The position numbers were made by a program, and so were the translations under genes. A DNA stretch of 64,000 bases. Source: Enterococcus viikkiensis (lineage in GTDB: Bacteria > Bacillota > Bacilli > Lactobacillales > Enterococcaceae). Where the stretch lies: assembly GCF_005405345.1 (NCBI RefSeq), contig NZ_BJDW01000009.1:1-64000 (forward strand), given 5' to 3'. The notes under the pieces were generated by a model. That model had not been told where the DNA came from. It made no database searches and worked only from the letters and a program-made list of their open reading frames with translations. This document shows positions 1 through 8,944 of this stretch, one piece after another (within the stretch, counting starts at the first letter, position 1; the number at the start of each line of letters is the position of its first letter).

Positions 1-1
1 A

Positions 2-70
2 GGATACATTAGAGTCAATGATTTAACTGTAATTAACGGAATGGATTTTCCATTTACACATAATTCTTGA
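2..70 (+). CDS. possible 3' end of an upstream gene (partial)
   Basis: One frame is open from the window edge to a TGA at 68-70 (22 codons, ending in FTHNS). It may be the C-terminus of a gene that starts outside the window. The stretch is too short to recognise a family and could be chance. From 71 to 320 no gene is seen, only the control region of the following operon. Confidence 0.25.
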   Translation, partial: GYIRVNDLTVINGMDFPFTHNS

Positions 71-238
71 CGCTACCTCCAATTCGGCAAAGAATAAAAT
101 TTGTGTCTTTAACCGATAAACTATTTTTTTAGTTAATATATCAAATTTATCATTTTACTTGAGAGATTTTTGCTTACTTGTTACACTTTTTAAAATGCGC
201 AGATCGGTAAAAAGATACGTTTTGCACAGTCGAATGGA

Positions 239-253
239 AAAAGTTCAACTTTT
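239..253. promoter_or_regulatory. perfect 7-1-7 palindrome, candidate operator of the PRD-regulated PTS operon
   Basis: AAAAGTTCAACTTTT is a perfect inverted repeat around C246. It lies about 20 bp upstream of a TATACT -10-like hexamer (273-278) whose -35 is poor. A poor -35 with an upstream palindrome is typical of an activator-dependent promoter, and the first gene of the operon encodes a PRD-type activator. A weak cre-like sequence (289-303) lies further downstream. The assignment is inferred from position only. Confidence 0.35.
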
Positions 254-320
254 CTATCGGAAAAGTCTTTCCTATACTAAACGTGTAAATGATTGCGCTT
301 GCAAAAAAGGAGAGGTGAGG

Positions 321-2186
321 ATGAGAGAGGTACAGGTATTAACCGCATTAAAAGAATATGGCTATTTAAAAGTAGATCAGTTAGCTAAAATAGTCGGTGT
401 TTCCTCCCGAACAATCCGCAATGATCTGCAAGAGTTATCTGCTTTACAACAGGGCTTTACGATTGAAAAATCGGTCAAGTTGGGGTGTCGATTAATTATT
501 TCGGATGAGCGACTTTTCTCAGAATACTTAGCTAGCTTTTCTGAGTCGACCATTGAAATGCAAAAGGATCGCATCGAATCTTTGTTGAGTTTGCTTTTAA
601 TTGATGAAAACTATCAGACAGTCAACCAACTAAGCGGGGAGCTGCTAGTCAGTGGAAGTCAGATAAAAAAAGATCTTTCAAAGCTTGAACTCTACCTAAA
701 GGGGAGCGCGTTAGTATTGGAACGCAAAGCCCACTATGGAATTCGGATCATCAGTGAAGTAAAAAATCGGCTCTTATTGTTATTGGATTGTTACCAAAGA
801 GGAAACAATAAATTATTAGAAAAACTGGAAGCGGTCTTCGATTTTGAGAAACAAAAACAAGTGAAGGACAATCTCTATCAGTTGATTAATGATCATGAGT
901 GGGAAATCGATTATGGAGAGCTTCGACGTTTAGAAGAAGAAATATTCTTATTGCTCTTAATCAGAGGAAAGAAGCCCCAAGTAAAACCGCTAAGCTCATT
1001 TTTATCCAAAGTGCTTCAAGGGACAGATTTGGCTGTTCCTGTTCAAAAAGAGATCTATGAGTTTTTTGAAGCCAGCCTATTAGCGAAGACTAGAAAACTG
1101 GAAATTTTAAGCAACAAACAGTTACTTAAGGAAGAAATCAGCGAGTTTTTCGTAGAAATGGATCAGCAGCAAAGAACTCATTTTTCAACCGATCAAGAAT
1201 TTATTGATTTGGTTTATCTCCATGTTGCTGCTTTGATCGAGCGTTCTCGTAAAGAGGTAAACTTTCAAAATCCTTATTTGGAAGATATCAGCAAGGATTA
1301 TCCAGTGATTTTTAATTTTGCGGTACTGTTTTCAAAATGGTTAGAGGAAAAATTTCAATTAACTATCGCTCCAGATGAGATTGGGTATTTGGCAACACAT
1401 ATGACGGTTCCGTATCATAAATGGCAACAAAGTCTGATTGAAAATATTTATCGCATCGCCGTGGTTTGTTCTTCAGGCGGAGGGATGGCTTATCTGGTTG
1501 AAATGAAATTACGCAGGATTTTTCCACGAGCAAAGATTCAGACTTTCTCCATGTTTGAAATCGAAAAAATTCAAACCTACTATCCAGACTTGATTTTTTC
1601 AATTATTGAATTAACGATTGAAGTAGATTGTCCAGTGATCTTGATGAGCGAGATTCAAAGCGAGCTTGATTATTTAGAAGTCAGTGAAAATCTTAGTCTA
1701 TTGAAAAGCGATGAAACGTTTTCGATTGAGCGGGCTTTTTTCGAATTGTTTTCCGAATCACTTTTTAGGATTGAAACGGGGCGGACTTATTCGGAGAGCT
1801 TGATTGATTTGGCTGAGCAAGTAGAAGAACAAGTGGGCTTTCCAGGATACACAGATTCTTTAATGGAAAGAGAAAATTATTTGTCAACGATCTATCAAAA
1901 TGGGATCGCAATTCCTCATCCCTTGATGATGTCAGGCAGTGAAAATCGTGTGGCGGTCTGCCTATTACCTCAAGGGGCAATAGGATCAAAACGAGAGGTG
2001 AAAATTATTTTTATGGTTTCGTTAAAGTCCGAGCAACTGGATGTTCACCAAATTATTTCTAAAGAATTGAGCAAGTTGATGAATCATCCTATAGCGCTTA
2101 ACGCACTAGCTGAAAGCAAGGATTACAATGAATTTTACTATACATTAAAACGGGTATTAGGAAGAAGGAAGCAGAGTGAACATTGA
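321..2186 (+). CDS. PRD-domain PTS-regulated transcriptional activator (BglG/LicR/MtlR type)
   Basis: This is a DNA-binding transcription factor whose activity is set by PTS phosphorylation. I chose ATG 321 because AAGGAGAGGTGAGG sits just upstream; the frame is open back to 159 but has no ribosome site there. The 621-residue product has an N-terminal HTH (LKVDQLAKIVGVSSRT, ~11-26), a second winged-helix stretch, two PRD-like helical regions (~170-390), an EIIB-like domain with Cys in VVCSSGGGMAYL, and a C-terminal EIIA fructose/mannitol-like domain with the phosphorylatable His in NGIAIPHPL. This architecture is that of LicR/MtlR activators. It overlaps the next gene by 11 bp and heads a PTS operon, so it very likely controls that operon. 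Confidence 0.88.
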   Translation: MREVQVLTALKEYGYLKVDQLAKIVGVSSRTIRNDLQELSALQQGFTIEKSVKLGCRLIISDERLFSEYLASFSESTIEMQKDRIESLLSLLLIDENYQTVNQLSGELLVSGSQIKKDLSKLELYLKGSALVLERKAHYGIRIISEVKNRLLLLLDCYQRGNNKLLEKLEAVFDFEKQKQVKDNLYQLINDHEWEIDYGELRRLEEEIFLLLLIRGKKPQVKPLSSFLSKVLQGTDLAVPVQKEIYEFFEASLLAKTRKLEILSNKQLLKEEISEFFVEMDQQQRTHFSTDQEFIDLVYLHVAALIERSRKEVNFQNPYLEDISKDYPVIFNFAVLFSKWLEEKFQLTIAPDEIGYLATHMTVPYHKWQQSLIENIYRIAVVCSSGGGMAYLVEMKLRRIFPRAKIQTFSMFEIEKIQTYYPDLIFSIIELTIEVDCPVILMSEIQSELDYLEVSENLSLLKSDETFSIERAFFELFSESLFRIETGRTYSESLIDLAEQVEEQVGFPGYTDSLMERENYLSTIYQNGIAIPHPLMMSGSENRVAVCLLPQGAIGSKREVKIIFMVSLKSEQLDVHQIISKELSKLMNHPIALNALAESKDYNEFYYTLKRVLGRRKQSEH

Positions 2187-3216
2187 GTTTTTGAAAAATT
2201 TATCGAATGCAGACGGGATTGCTAGCAATGAAAAGGAAGTTCGACAAGCCATTCTTACTGAACTAGCAGATCTTCCTTACGAAAGGCAGACGGATGGTTT
2301 AGGTAGTTTGATTTTTAGTAAAAAGGGAAAAAGTCCCAAGAGCATCATGGTCTGTGGGCACATGGATGAAGTGGGTTTCATGGTTCGCAGTATCAGTTCT
2401 CTCGGCTTAATTCATTTAATGGTAGTTGGTGGTGTGAAACCAATTGCACAACATTTGCAAAAAATTAGGATTACAACATTTGATGGTAAAAAAATCAGTG
2501 GTGTCATCAATGGTGAATTTCACGATGGAAAAACGGAGAATCTTTATTGCGACGTCGGTGCGACAACCGCTGAAGAAGTTGCTGGATTAGGGATCGAAGT
2601 TGGCAACATGGCCTGTTATGCAACAGAGTTTGAAGCATTTGCTGTTAAAGATATTTATGCTGGAAAAGCGTTTGATGATCGCTTGGCTTGTTTTGTAATG
2701 GGGGAACTGATGAAGCGCTTTGCGAAAGTGGAATTGCCACTGACTGTTCATTTTGCGAATACAAGCAGTGAGGAAGTTGGAATACGGGGTGCGAAAACAG
2801 CGGTTCAAGCAATCAACCCGGATATAGTTTTTGTCATTGACGTGGCGACTTTCAGTACCGAATTTGTTCGTGACCATACCAACCAACGGCAAATCGGCAA
2901 AGGCCCTATTTTAACTCATTTTGATCGAACTTTAGCACCAAATTTGGAAATGGTCCGTTATGTCAAAGAAACAGCGAAGCGTCAAACCATTCCGCTGCAA
3001 TTAGATATGTTCAATTCAGGAGGAACTGATGGGGGCGAAGCACATAAAGTGAACGAAGGAAAACCAACCGTTGTAACTATTTTGCCAGTTCGTTACGGTC
3101 ATTGCGCTTACTCGATTGTCAATGTGCAAGATGTCCAACAAATGGTGGACCTATATGAAGAATTAATCAAAGGTTTCACGGAAGAAACGTATCACCGTAT
3201 GGTGGATTTTATTTAA
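2176..3216 (+). CDS. M42-family metallo-aminopeptidase (FrvX-like)
   Basis: The 346-residue protein is a di-zinc aminopeptidase of the M42 (glutamyl aminopeptidase/FrvX) family. Metal and catalytic motifs are visible in order: GHMDEVGFM (His/Asp), KAFDDRLAC (bridging Asp), NTSSEEVGIRGA (catalytic Glu pair), FVIDVATFS (Asp) and FNSGGTDGGEAH. It starts with GTG at 2176 inside the end of the regulator gene, so translation is probably coupled. M42 peptidases occur inside PTS operons elsewhere (frv of E. coli), but their substrate there is unresolved. Here it sits between the regulator and the PTS EIIA, and a second metallopeptidase lies further down the operon. Confidence 0.9.
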   Translation: MNIEFLKNLSNADGIASNEKEVRQAILTELADLPYERQTDGLGSLIFSKKGKSPKSIMVCGHMDEVGFMVRSISSLGLIHLMVVGGVKPIAQHLQKIRITTFDGKKISGVINGEFHDGKTENLYCDVGATTAEEVAGLGIEVGNMACYATEFEAFAVKDIYAGKAFDDRLACFVMGELMKRFAKVELPLTVHFANTSSEEVGIRGAKTAVQAINPDIVFVIDVATFSTEFVRDHTNQRQIGKGPILTHFDRTLAPNLEMVRYVKETAKRQTIPLQLDMFNSGGTDGGEAHKVNEGKPTVVTILPVRYGHCAYSIVNVQDVQQMVDLYEELIKGFTEETYHRMVDFI

Positions 3217-3231
3217 AGGAGACAGGAAGAC

Positions 3232-3537
3232 ATGACAAAAGAAGAACAAGAAATTGTCCAGCTAATTTCAATCGCTGGTGAAAGTAAGGCGAAGGCTTTC
3301 GAAGCTTTAAAATGTGTTAAAACCAAGGATTTTGATTTGGCCAAGGGGTTGATCGAAGAATCCCGCAATCTTGATTTGGAAGCGCATAATATTCAGACGG
3401 AATTGATTACCCGTGAATTAAATGAAGAGGTGGAGTCCTCAAATGTTGGATTACTAATGGTTCATGCTCAAGATCACTATATGACTAGCCAATTGGCGCG
3501 CGATTTGATCGAAACACTGATTTCAGTGTTGCAATAA
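3232..3537 (+). CDS. PTS lactose/cellobiose-family EIIA component
   Basis: This cytoplasmic phosphocarrier of 101 residues passes phosphate from HPr to the cognate EIIB. The family signature VHAQDHYMTS is present, with the active-site histidine at residue 78, the same number as in the classical lactose EIIA, and Asp81 available for the trimer-centre metal. A good ribosome site (AAAGGAGACAGG) precedes ATG 3232. The gene is followed closely by the matching EIIB and EIIC, giving a complete three-protein permease. Confidence 0.93.
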   Translation: MTKEEQEIVQLISIAGESKAKAFEALKCVKTKDFDLAKGLIEESRNLDLEAHNIQTELITRELNEEVESSNVGLLMVHAQDHYMTSQLARDLIETLISVLQ

Positions 3538-3570
3538 TAAAAAATATAAACAACAAAGGGGAAAAAGAAT

Positions 3571-3912
3571 ATGAAAATTTTACTGTGCTGTGCTGGAGGC
3601 TTCTCTACAAATATGTTGATGCAAAATATGCGGAAGGTGGTTCAACAAAGTACCAAGCTGAATGATGCGGACTTTGATTTTACAGCGATTCCGGCGGATT
3701 CAATTGAAAGCCAAATTGATGGCTGGGACATCGTTTTAGTCGGCCCACAAATTACTCATAAAATTGATTTTATCAAATCAATTTTAGATCCAAGAGAGAT
3801 TCCTTATGCAGTAATTGACAAAGATGTTTATGGACAAATGGATGGTGCCACAGTGATGAAACTCGCTTTGGTTACTTATAAGAAACATCAGCTGGCAAAA
3901 CAAACTGTGTAA
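3571..3912 (+). CDS. PTS lactose/cellobiose-family EIIB component
   Basis: The 113-residue EIIB has the P-loop-like phosphocysteine motif near its N-terminus (LLCCAGGFSTNML). Alignment to the usual CAAGMSTS places the phosphorylated residue at Cys7. Asn-rich spacing and length suit the lactose/cellobiose (GatB-like) fold. It accepts phosphate from the EIIA just upstream and phosphorylates sugar bound by the EIIC just downstream. The ribosome site is AAAGGGG before ATG 3571. Confidence 0.92.
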   Translation: MKILLCCAGGFSTNMLMQNMRKVVQQSTKLNDADFDFTAIPADSIESQIDGWDIVLVGPQITHKIDFIKSILDPREIPYAVIDKDVYGQMDGATVMKLALVTYKKHQLAKQTV

Positions 3913-3933
3913 TCAGAGAGAAGGAGGAATATT

Positions 3934-5259
3934 ATGTTCGCAAAATTTGAGGCTTTTATGAACCGTTTCTTCGTCCCGCTGGCTCACAAAGTGGATAACC
4001 AACGACATTTGAGTGCCATCAAGGCTGGGATGGTCGCCATGACACCATTCACTATTTTAGGAAGTTTCTTTGCTATTTTGCCTGCATTGCCGAATATGCT
4101 GGGAGAGTCCAATGCATTTAGTCAATTTATTTTAAGTAATTCCGAACTTTTTAATTTACCTGTTACTTTGTCGACAGGTTTGATTGGATTGTATGCTTGC
4201 GCCGCGATTTCATTTAATTTAGGAAATCATTACAAATTGTATATCCCAGGTGCGGTAACGTTATCTCTTTTTGGATTTTTATTTATGACAGCGACATTTG
4301 ATAAAAATGGGTTGTTGGACATTACCAATCTAGGGGCTAAAGGTCTATTTACAGCTATGTTTGTGGCCTTGATTACGGTAGAATTATACAATTTCTGTAA
4401 ACAGCACAATATGACAATTCGGATGCCAGAAGGGGTTCCAGATTTTGTCTCTAAATCTTTTGAATTGATTCCAGTGACGTTATTAGTGGGGGGTACCTTT
4501 ATCGTTGGGCGATTTGTTTTGATGCAAACCGCTGGAGAATTACCGCCAACGATTTTAACCCGTTTCTTGTCACCGCTAGTTGGTTCAATGGACAATCCTT
4601 GGTCAGTCTTGGCGCTGAATTTCTGTATTTGTCTGATCTTCTTCTTTGGGATTCATTCCTCTGTTTTCAGTCCAATCACACGACCGATCATGGTAGCCTT
4701 TATCGCAGAAAATATTTCCGCTTTCCAAGCGGGGCAACCAATTCCACATTTTTATACGGCGGGAGCATCAAGTGCTTTCTTTGGATTTACTGGTTGCGGA
4801 ATCTCGATTGGCTGTGTGGTTGCCTGTCTAATCTCGAAATCAAAACGGTACCGTCAAATCGGAAAAGTTTCGTTGTTTCCAGCCTTGTTTGGAATTAATG
4901 AGCCGATTTTATTTGGAGCGCCGATCATTTTAAATCCATTGATGTTCATTCCTCACGTATTTGGTGGAGCGATTATTGGAACGTTACCCATGTTCTTCAT
5001 GCATTGGGGCTGGTTAAATAAACCAATCTTTGATCCACCCTATGTAGGTGTCTTCCTAGAAGGCTTCCTAACAAATGGTGATTGGCGGACAATCTTAGTT
5101 AATGGGTTGCAATTGGTTCTGGCAGTCGCAATCTATGTGCCATTTTTCAAAATTATGGAACGCAATGAATTGAAAGATGAAGTGGAGAAAAAAGAACAGA
5201 AGAATATCTTCAATCAAGGCGACACAGATATCTTGGATGGTTTAGATCTAGACTTCTAG
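3934..5259 (+). CDS. PTS lactose/cellobiose-family EIIC permease
   Basis: This is a polytopic membrane permease of 441 residues with about ten hydrophobic segments. It contains the family's substrate-site region around GINEPILFGAPIILNP, with the conserved Asn-Glu-Pro of EIIC-Lac/Cel. The N-terminus (VPLAHKVDNQRHLSAIKAGM) is typical of CelB-type proteins. The ribosome site is AAGGAGG before ATG 3934. The exact sugar cannot be read from sequence, and the operon lacks a phospho-beta-glycosidase, which most CelB operons have. Confidence 0.93.
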   Translation: MFAKFEAFMNRFFVPLAHKVDNQRHLSAIKAGMVAMTPFTILGSFFAILPALPNMLGESNAFSQFILSNSELFNLPVTLSTGLIGLYACAAISFNLGNHYKLYIPGAVTLSLFGFLFMTATFDKNGLLDITNLGAKGLFTAMFVALITVELYNFCKQHNMTIRMPEGVPDFVSKSFELIPVTLLVGGTFIVGRFVLMQTAGELPPTILTRFLSPLVGSMDNPWSVLALNFCICLIFFFGIHSSVFSPITRPIMVAFIAENISAFQAGQPIPHFYTAGASSAFFGFTGCGISIGCVVACLISKSKRYRQIGKVSLFPALFGINEPILFGAPIILNPLMFIPHVFGGAIIGTLPMFFMHWGWLNKPIFDPPYVGVFLEGFLTNGDWRTILVNGLQLVLAVAIYVPFFKIMERNELKDEVEKKEQKNIFNQGDTDILDGLDLDF

Positions 5260-5272
5260 AGGAGTGTTACAG

Positions 5273-6340
5273 ATGAGAATTGAACTAATTCAGCAGCTTT
5301 TGACGGAGTCGGGTAAAGACGCAATCATTATCAAAAATCGTGAAAACAAAAAATATTTTGGTTCGTTAGGGGGGAGTGGCATCTATTTAGTTGTCACACC
5401 TTCCTCGCGGGTACAATTTTTTGATGGTCGCTATCGACAAGAGATAAAGGATTTAACCGAGGGTTTTGATAATGTTGAGGTACCACAAGGCAGTTATTTA
5501 CCTAAAATTTTCGAGTGGTTGCATCAACAGAAGCTTACTCAACTTGTGATTGAACCAAATGGGTTGTCGATTCAGGAATATCGCGATTTTTCTAAGGAGT
5601 TTGAGGTTGAGATTTGGTCAAGCCAGCTTCAAGAAATTCGGGCAATAAAATCCGAACACGAGATTTGCTTGATTAAACAAGCGTGTGTCTTAACGGATGA
5701 GATTTTTGCGGAATTATTGCCGGAAATCAAAATCGGAATGCAAGAGAATGAATTGGGGGCACTCATTCATTATCTTTCGTTGAAAAAAGGCGCTACAGCG
5801 ATGGCCTTCGATCCAATCGTAGCTAGCGGTCCTCGCAGCGCGTTGCCTCATGGACGACCAACCCAGCGGACGTTTGAATCTGGGGATTTTATCACGATTG
5901 ATTTTGGGATAGTTTTGGCTGATTACCAATCGGACATGACCCGAACCGTTTGCCTAGGGGAAGCAAAGTCAGAATTAATGACGATTTATCAAGTGGTAAG
6001 AAAAGCGCAGCAAGCGGCGTCAGATTTCATTCGTGAAGGAGTAACGGGTCAAGCGGTTGACGCGGTTGCACGAAGGATTATTACTGAAGCAGGTTATGGT
6101 GATTATTTTAGTCATGGCTTAGGTCATGGAATTGGGATGGGTGGCGATGGACCTATTCTAAATCCTAAGAGTCAAATGGTCTTGAAAGAAAATATGGTTA
6201 TGAGTGTCGAACCAGGGATTTATTTGCCAGGAATCGGCGGTGTTCGAATCGAGGATGATGTTGTCATCCAAAACGGCGTCGGTGTCGCTCTAAACCACAC
6301 CACCAAAGAATTATTGAACGTGGGTGAATCTTATGTATGA
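5273..6340 (+). CDS. M24-family Xaa-Pro peptidase (aminopeptidase P/prolidase-like)
   Basis: This is a metallopeptidase with the pita-bread fold, 355 residues. It has a creatinase-like N-terminal domain (1-~125) and a C-terminal catalytic domain with the expected metal ligands: two Asp in ITIDFGIVLADYQSDMTR, His in GHGLGHGIGMG, Glu in VEPGIYLPG and Glu in GGVRIEDD. ATG 5273 follows AGAGGAG at good spacing; an in-frame GTG at 5264 overlaps that ribosome site. It is a second peptidase in this PTS operon, and its stop overlaps the next start by 8 bp. Confidence 0.9.
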   Translation: MRIELIQQLLTESGKDAIIIKNRENKKYFGSLGGSGIYLVVTPSSRVQFFDGRYRQEIKDLTEGFDNVEVPQGSYLPKIFEWLHQQKLTQLVIEPNGLSIQEYRDFSKEFEVEIWSSQLQEIRAIKSEHEICLIKQACVLTDEIFAELLPEIKIGMQENELGALIHYLSLKKGATAMAFDPIVASGPRSALPHGRPTQRTFESGDFITIDFGIVLADYQSDMTRTVCLGEAKSELMTIYQVVRKAQQAASDFIREGVTGQAVDAVARRIITEAGYGDYFSHGLGHGIGMGGDGPILNPKSQMVLKENMVMSVEPGIYLPGIGGVRIEDDVVIQNGVGVALNHTTKELLNVGESYV

Positions 6341-7544
6341 GTTGGATAAAGTCATTGATCGAAAACAAGGAAATGCTCGCAAGTGGAGCAATCAGGTTTT
6401 GAAAGAAAAATTTGGGTTGAATGCAGATGCAATTCCGATGGATTTAGCAGACATTGATTTTGAAGTTGCACCAGCGATCCAAACCGCCTTAATGAAGCGG
6501 GCTAGTATTGGTGATTATAGTTATTCTTATGTATCCGATGATTTTTACGATGCGGTAATTGATTGGAATCAACGGCGGTATGATATGTATGTTGAGAAAG
6601 AGTGGATTAAGCTGACCTTTGGGACGGTCTCAACGTTGCATTATATCGTCCAAGCCTATACTGAACCGGGAGAGGGTGTTTTAATCAATACACCTGCTTA
6701 TGATCCATTTGCCGAAGCGGTCGAGCATAATGAACGAAAATTATTTTGCAGTTCATTGATTAATCAGGAGAATCGTTACTACCTTGATTTTGAGGATATG
6801 GAACGTCGCATGCAGGAAAATGAGATTAAACTGCTTATTTTCTGCAGTCCACAAAATCCTTCTGGACGTATCTGGACCAAGGATGAATTGTTTCGTTTAG
6901 CGGAATTGTGTATACGCTATGATGTTCTTTTGGTGTGTGACGAAATCCACCGTGACATCGTTTATAAAGGTCAGACATTTACTTCAATCTGGAATGCGCA
7001 TCCCGAGATTGCTCAACATAGTATTTTGTGTCTTTCACCCAATAAAGGATTTAATCTAGGGGGATTGAAAACTTCCTATGTGGTGATTCCGAATTCAGAA
7101 ATTAGAGAAACGCTTTTGGATCAACTTCAAAAAAATTCCATTACTTCTCCTCATGTTTTCGCTGTCCCTGCAATCGTAGCGGCATACAATGAGAGTGAAG
7201 CGTGGCTGGATGAAATGATTGACTACGTGGAAGAAAATATGCAAATCATTTACGAGTTCTTTGCAGAAATTCCAGAGGCTAAAGTGATGCCGGCGGAATC
7301 TTCCTTTTTAGCTTGGATTGATGTACATGACTGGTTTAAAGATGAAGTGGAAATGCAAGAATTTTTCCGGCGGGCGAATTTAACAATGGTTGTTGGCAGC
7401 TATTTTGTTCAAGATGGTGAAGGCTTCGTCCGTTTCAGTATCGGTATGCCGCGAAGCTTATTGCTGGAGGCGCTGAGACGGATCAAGAAAGAGTATCTCA
7501 GAAGTATGGAGTGTACTCACCTAAAAATAACTTCTACTAACTAG
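6333..7544 (+). CDS. MalY/PatB-type PLP aminotransferase (cystathionine beta-lyase-like)
   Basis: This fold-type I PLP enzyme of 403 residues resembles MalY/PatB C-S lyases. The Schiff-base lysine lies in SPNKGFNLGGLKTS, the cofactor-binding Asp in VCDEIHRDIVY, the phosphate-binding motif in TFGTVSTLHY and the C-terminal Arg in FVRFSIGMP. Family members cleave C-S bonds of cystathionine and cysteine conjugates. The start is ATG 6333 within the preceding stop region (an in-frame GTG at 6324 is possible). It is the last gene of the PTS/peptidase operon, which suggests the imported compound carries an amino-acid or thiol moiety. That is inference. Confidence 0.85.
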   Translation: MYELDKVIDRKQGNARKWSNQVLKEKFGLNADAIPMDLADIDFEVAPAIQTALMKRASIGDYSYSYVSDDFYDAVIDWNQRRYDMYVEKEWIKLTFGTVSTLHYIVQAYTEPGEGVLINTPAYDPFAEAVEHNERKLFCSSLINQENRYYLDFEDMERRMQENEIKLLIFCSPQNPSGRIWTKDELFRLAELCIRYDVLLVCDEIHRDIVYKGQTFTSIWNAHPEIAQHSILCLSPNKGFNLGGLKTSYVVIPNSEIRETLLDQLQKNSITSPHVFAVPAIVAAYNESEAWLDEMIDYVEENMQIIYEFFAEIPEAKVMPAESSFLAWIDVHDWFKDEVEMQEFFRRANLTMVVGSYFVQDGEGFVRFSIGMPRSLLLEALRRIKKEYLRSMECTHLKITSTN

Positions 7545-7760
7545 CTATGACTCTTAGTTGCGGTTTAGAAGACAGAACTGTGTGATATAGGGCTTTTCTG
7601 TGCATGCTTGAATACTGAAGTAAACGGTTCAAATTGACTTTAACGAGTTCTCTATCACAGAGGGCCGTTTTTTATTTTACCGCATCGCTTTAATTGTTGT
7701 TCTGATCGATATCTGCTATGTTTTAGTAGAGAGCTGTTGGTACTTGTGGAGGTGTTCAAG
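7545..7760 (+). terminator. intergenic region with a long imperfect hairpin
   Basis: No gene is visible here. An arm CTGTGTGATATAG (about 7577-7589) pairs imperfectly with CTCTATCACAG (about 7650-7660), and AAACGG (7622-7627) can pair with CCGTTT (7665-7670), which runs into TTTTT. It probably terminates the PTS operon. The promoter of the next gene must lie in the last 80 bp. The hairpin is weaker than the other terminators in the window. Confidence 0.4.
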
Positions 7761-8855
7761 TTGTATCGAAAATGGGTGGTTGGTGGTCTAGTTGTTTTAG
7801 GTCTTTTATGTTCTTCTCCTATGTCTGTGGCGGCATCGGATTATGGATTGACGGATGCGCAGCAGAAAAAAATCGTGGCGTCTTATGACCGATTTTATCA
7901 TGCAGCGTTTGCTGATAAAGCGGATGTTGAGGATTTTGGGATGTATAAGATACCGGGATTGAACGAAACAGAGACACTTAGTCTGGCAACTGGAAAAATA
8001 GTGAAGAGCCAAACGATGACGCCGCAAGGTATTGCCTTAACGGATAAGTATGTGTTGATCTCAGCCTATAGTCATGATCACCAGAATCATTCGGTCATTT
8101 ATATGTTGGATCGGCAGACGCATCGTTATTTAAAAACAGTGGTTTTGCCTGAGCATCCGCATCTTGGTGGGATTGCTTATGATCCAAAGCATCAGCGTGT
8201 CTGGGTAACAACAGATGGACTTTATGCCGGCTTAGCCTCGATTGATTTAAAAGTGATGGAAGACTATCAGTTGGAAGATCAACGAGTAGTGGCTTATCAT
8301 CAGCAAATTTCTTTGAACAATATCGCTCGTGCTTCTGCTTTAACGTATACTTCTGGTGTATTAGTAGTAGGCTATTTCACTTTGAACGAATATGGGCGCA
8401 TGAGTACGTACCGTTTAAATGTTCAAGGGGAGCTGACGACTACCTCACAGGAGAAGGTCTCCAACTTTGATGCAGGTCAACAAAATAAGGAAACGCAGCT
8501 GCCAGTAGCGCCTCCGCAATTTGCTCGCTCCATTGGTGCTTGGAAAACGTTGGCGATGGTTCAAGGGATTGCCTTTTATAAAGATTATTTATTGATGTCC
8601 CAATCTTGGGGCCCAGAACGTTCAGGAAAGGTTTATTTTTTTAACTTAGATAAAGTTGATCGCTATTTCTCGATCAAAGATGCGGAATTCAAGGTTGATA
8701 CACCGCCTTATATCGAACAAATAACCGTCAGCGAGGATCAGCTCTTTACCCTTTTTGAAGGGGCCGCATTGCCTTATCGAAGAAGAAATCCTGTTCTAGT
8801 GGATCATACGATCCAATTAAGGATGGATGATTTATTGGAAAAGACGGAGGAATAA
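7761..8855 (+). CDS. secreted protein, probable beta-propeller-like repeat fold
   Basis: A 364-residue exported protein of unknown function. TGGAGGTG (7747-7754) points to TTG 7761 as start; a TTG at 7737 lies upstream of that ribosome site. The N-terminus is a clear Sec signal peptide (YRKWVVGGLVVLGLL, then AASDYG as likely cleavage region); there is no good lipobox. The mature part has repeats of the kind TPQGIALTDKYVLISAY, HLGGIAYDPKHQRVWVTTDG and MVQGIAFYKDYLLMSQSW, resembling YncE/lactonase-like blades. I do not recognise a named family and no catalytic motif is evident. It appears monocistronic. Confidence 0.7.
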   Translation: MYRKWVVGGLVVLGLLCSSPMSVAASDYGLTDAQQKKIVASYDRFYHAAFADKADVEDFGMYKIPGLNETETLSLATGKIVKSQTMTPQGIALTDKYVLISAYSHDHQNHSVIYMLDRQTHRYLKTVVLPEHPHLGGIAYDPKHQRVWVTTDGLYAGLASIDLKVMEDYQLEDQRVVAYHQQISLNNIARASALTYTSGVLVVGYFTLNEYGRMSTYRLNVQGELTTTSQEKVSNFDAGQQNKETQLPVAPPQFARSIGAWKTLAMVQGIAFYKDYLLMSQSWGPERSGKVYFFNLDKVDRYFSIKDAEFKVDTPPYIEQITVSEDQLFTLFEGAALPYRRRNPVLVDHTIQLRMDDLLEKTEE

Positions 8856-8861
8856 GTTGTG

Positions 8862-8893
8862 AAAAAAAGCAGCCATTTACTCGGCTGCTTTTC
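8862..8893 (+). terminator. Rho-independent terminator after the secreted protein gene
   Basis: AAAAGCAGCC and GGCTGCTTTT form a perfect stem with a short loop, flanked by A and T tracts. It can work in both directions. Confidence 0.85.
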
Positions 8894-8944
8894 AATTGTC
8901 GGAAAGTTCGATACAATAATAAAAAAACAGTTGGAGAAGACAAA

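Noticed and set aside
289-303. cre site before the first PTS operon
   Set aside because: ATGATTGCGCTTGCA keeps the TG..CG..CA core but departs from the consensus at two defined positions, and it lies beside the ribosome site; too weak to list as a feature.
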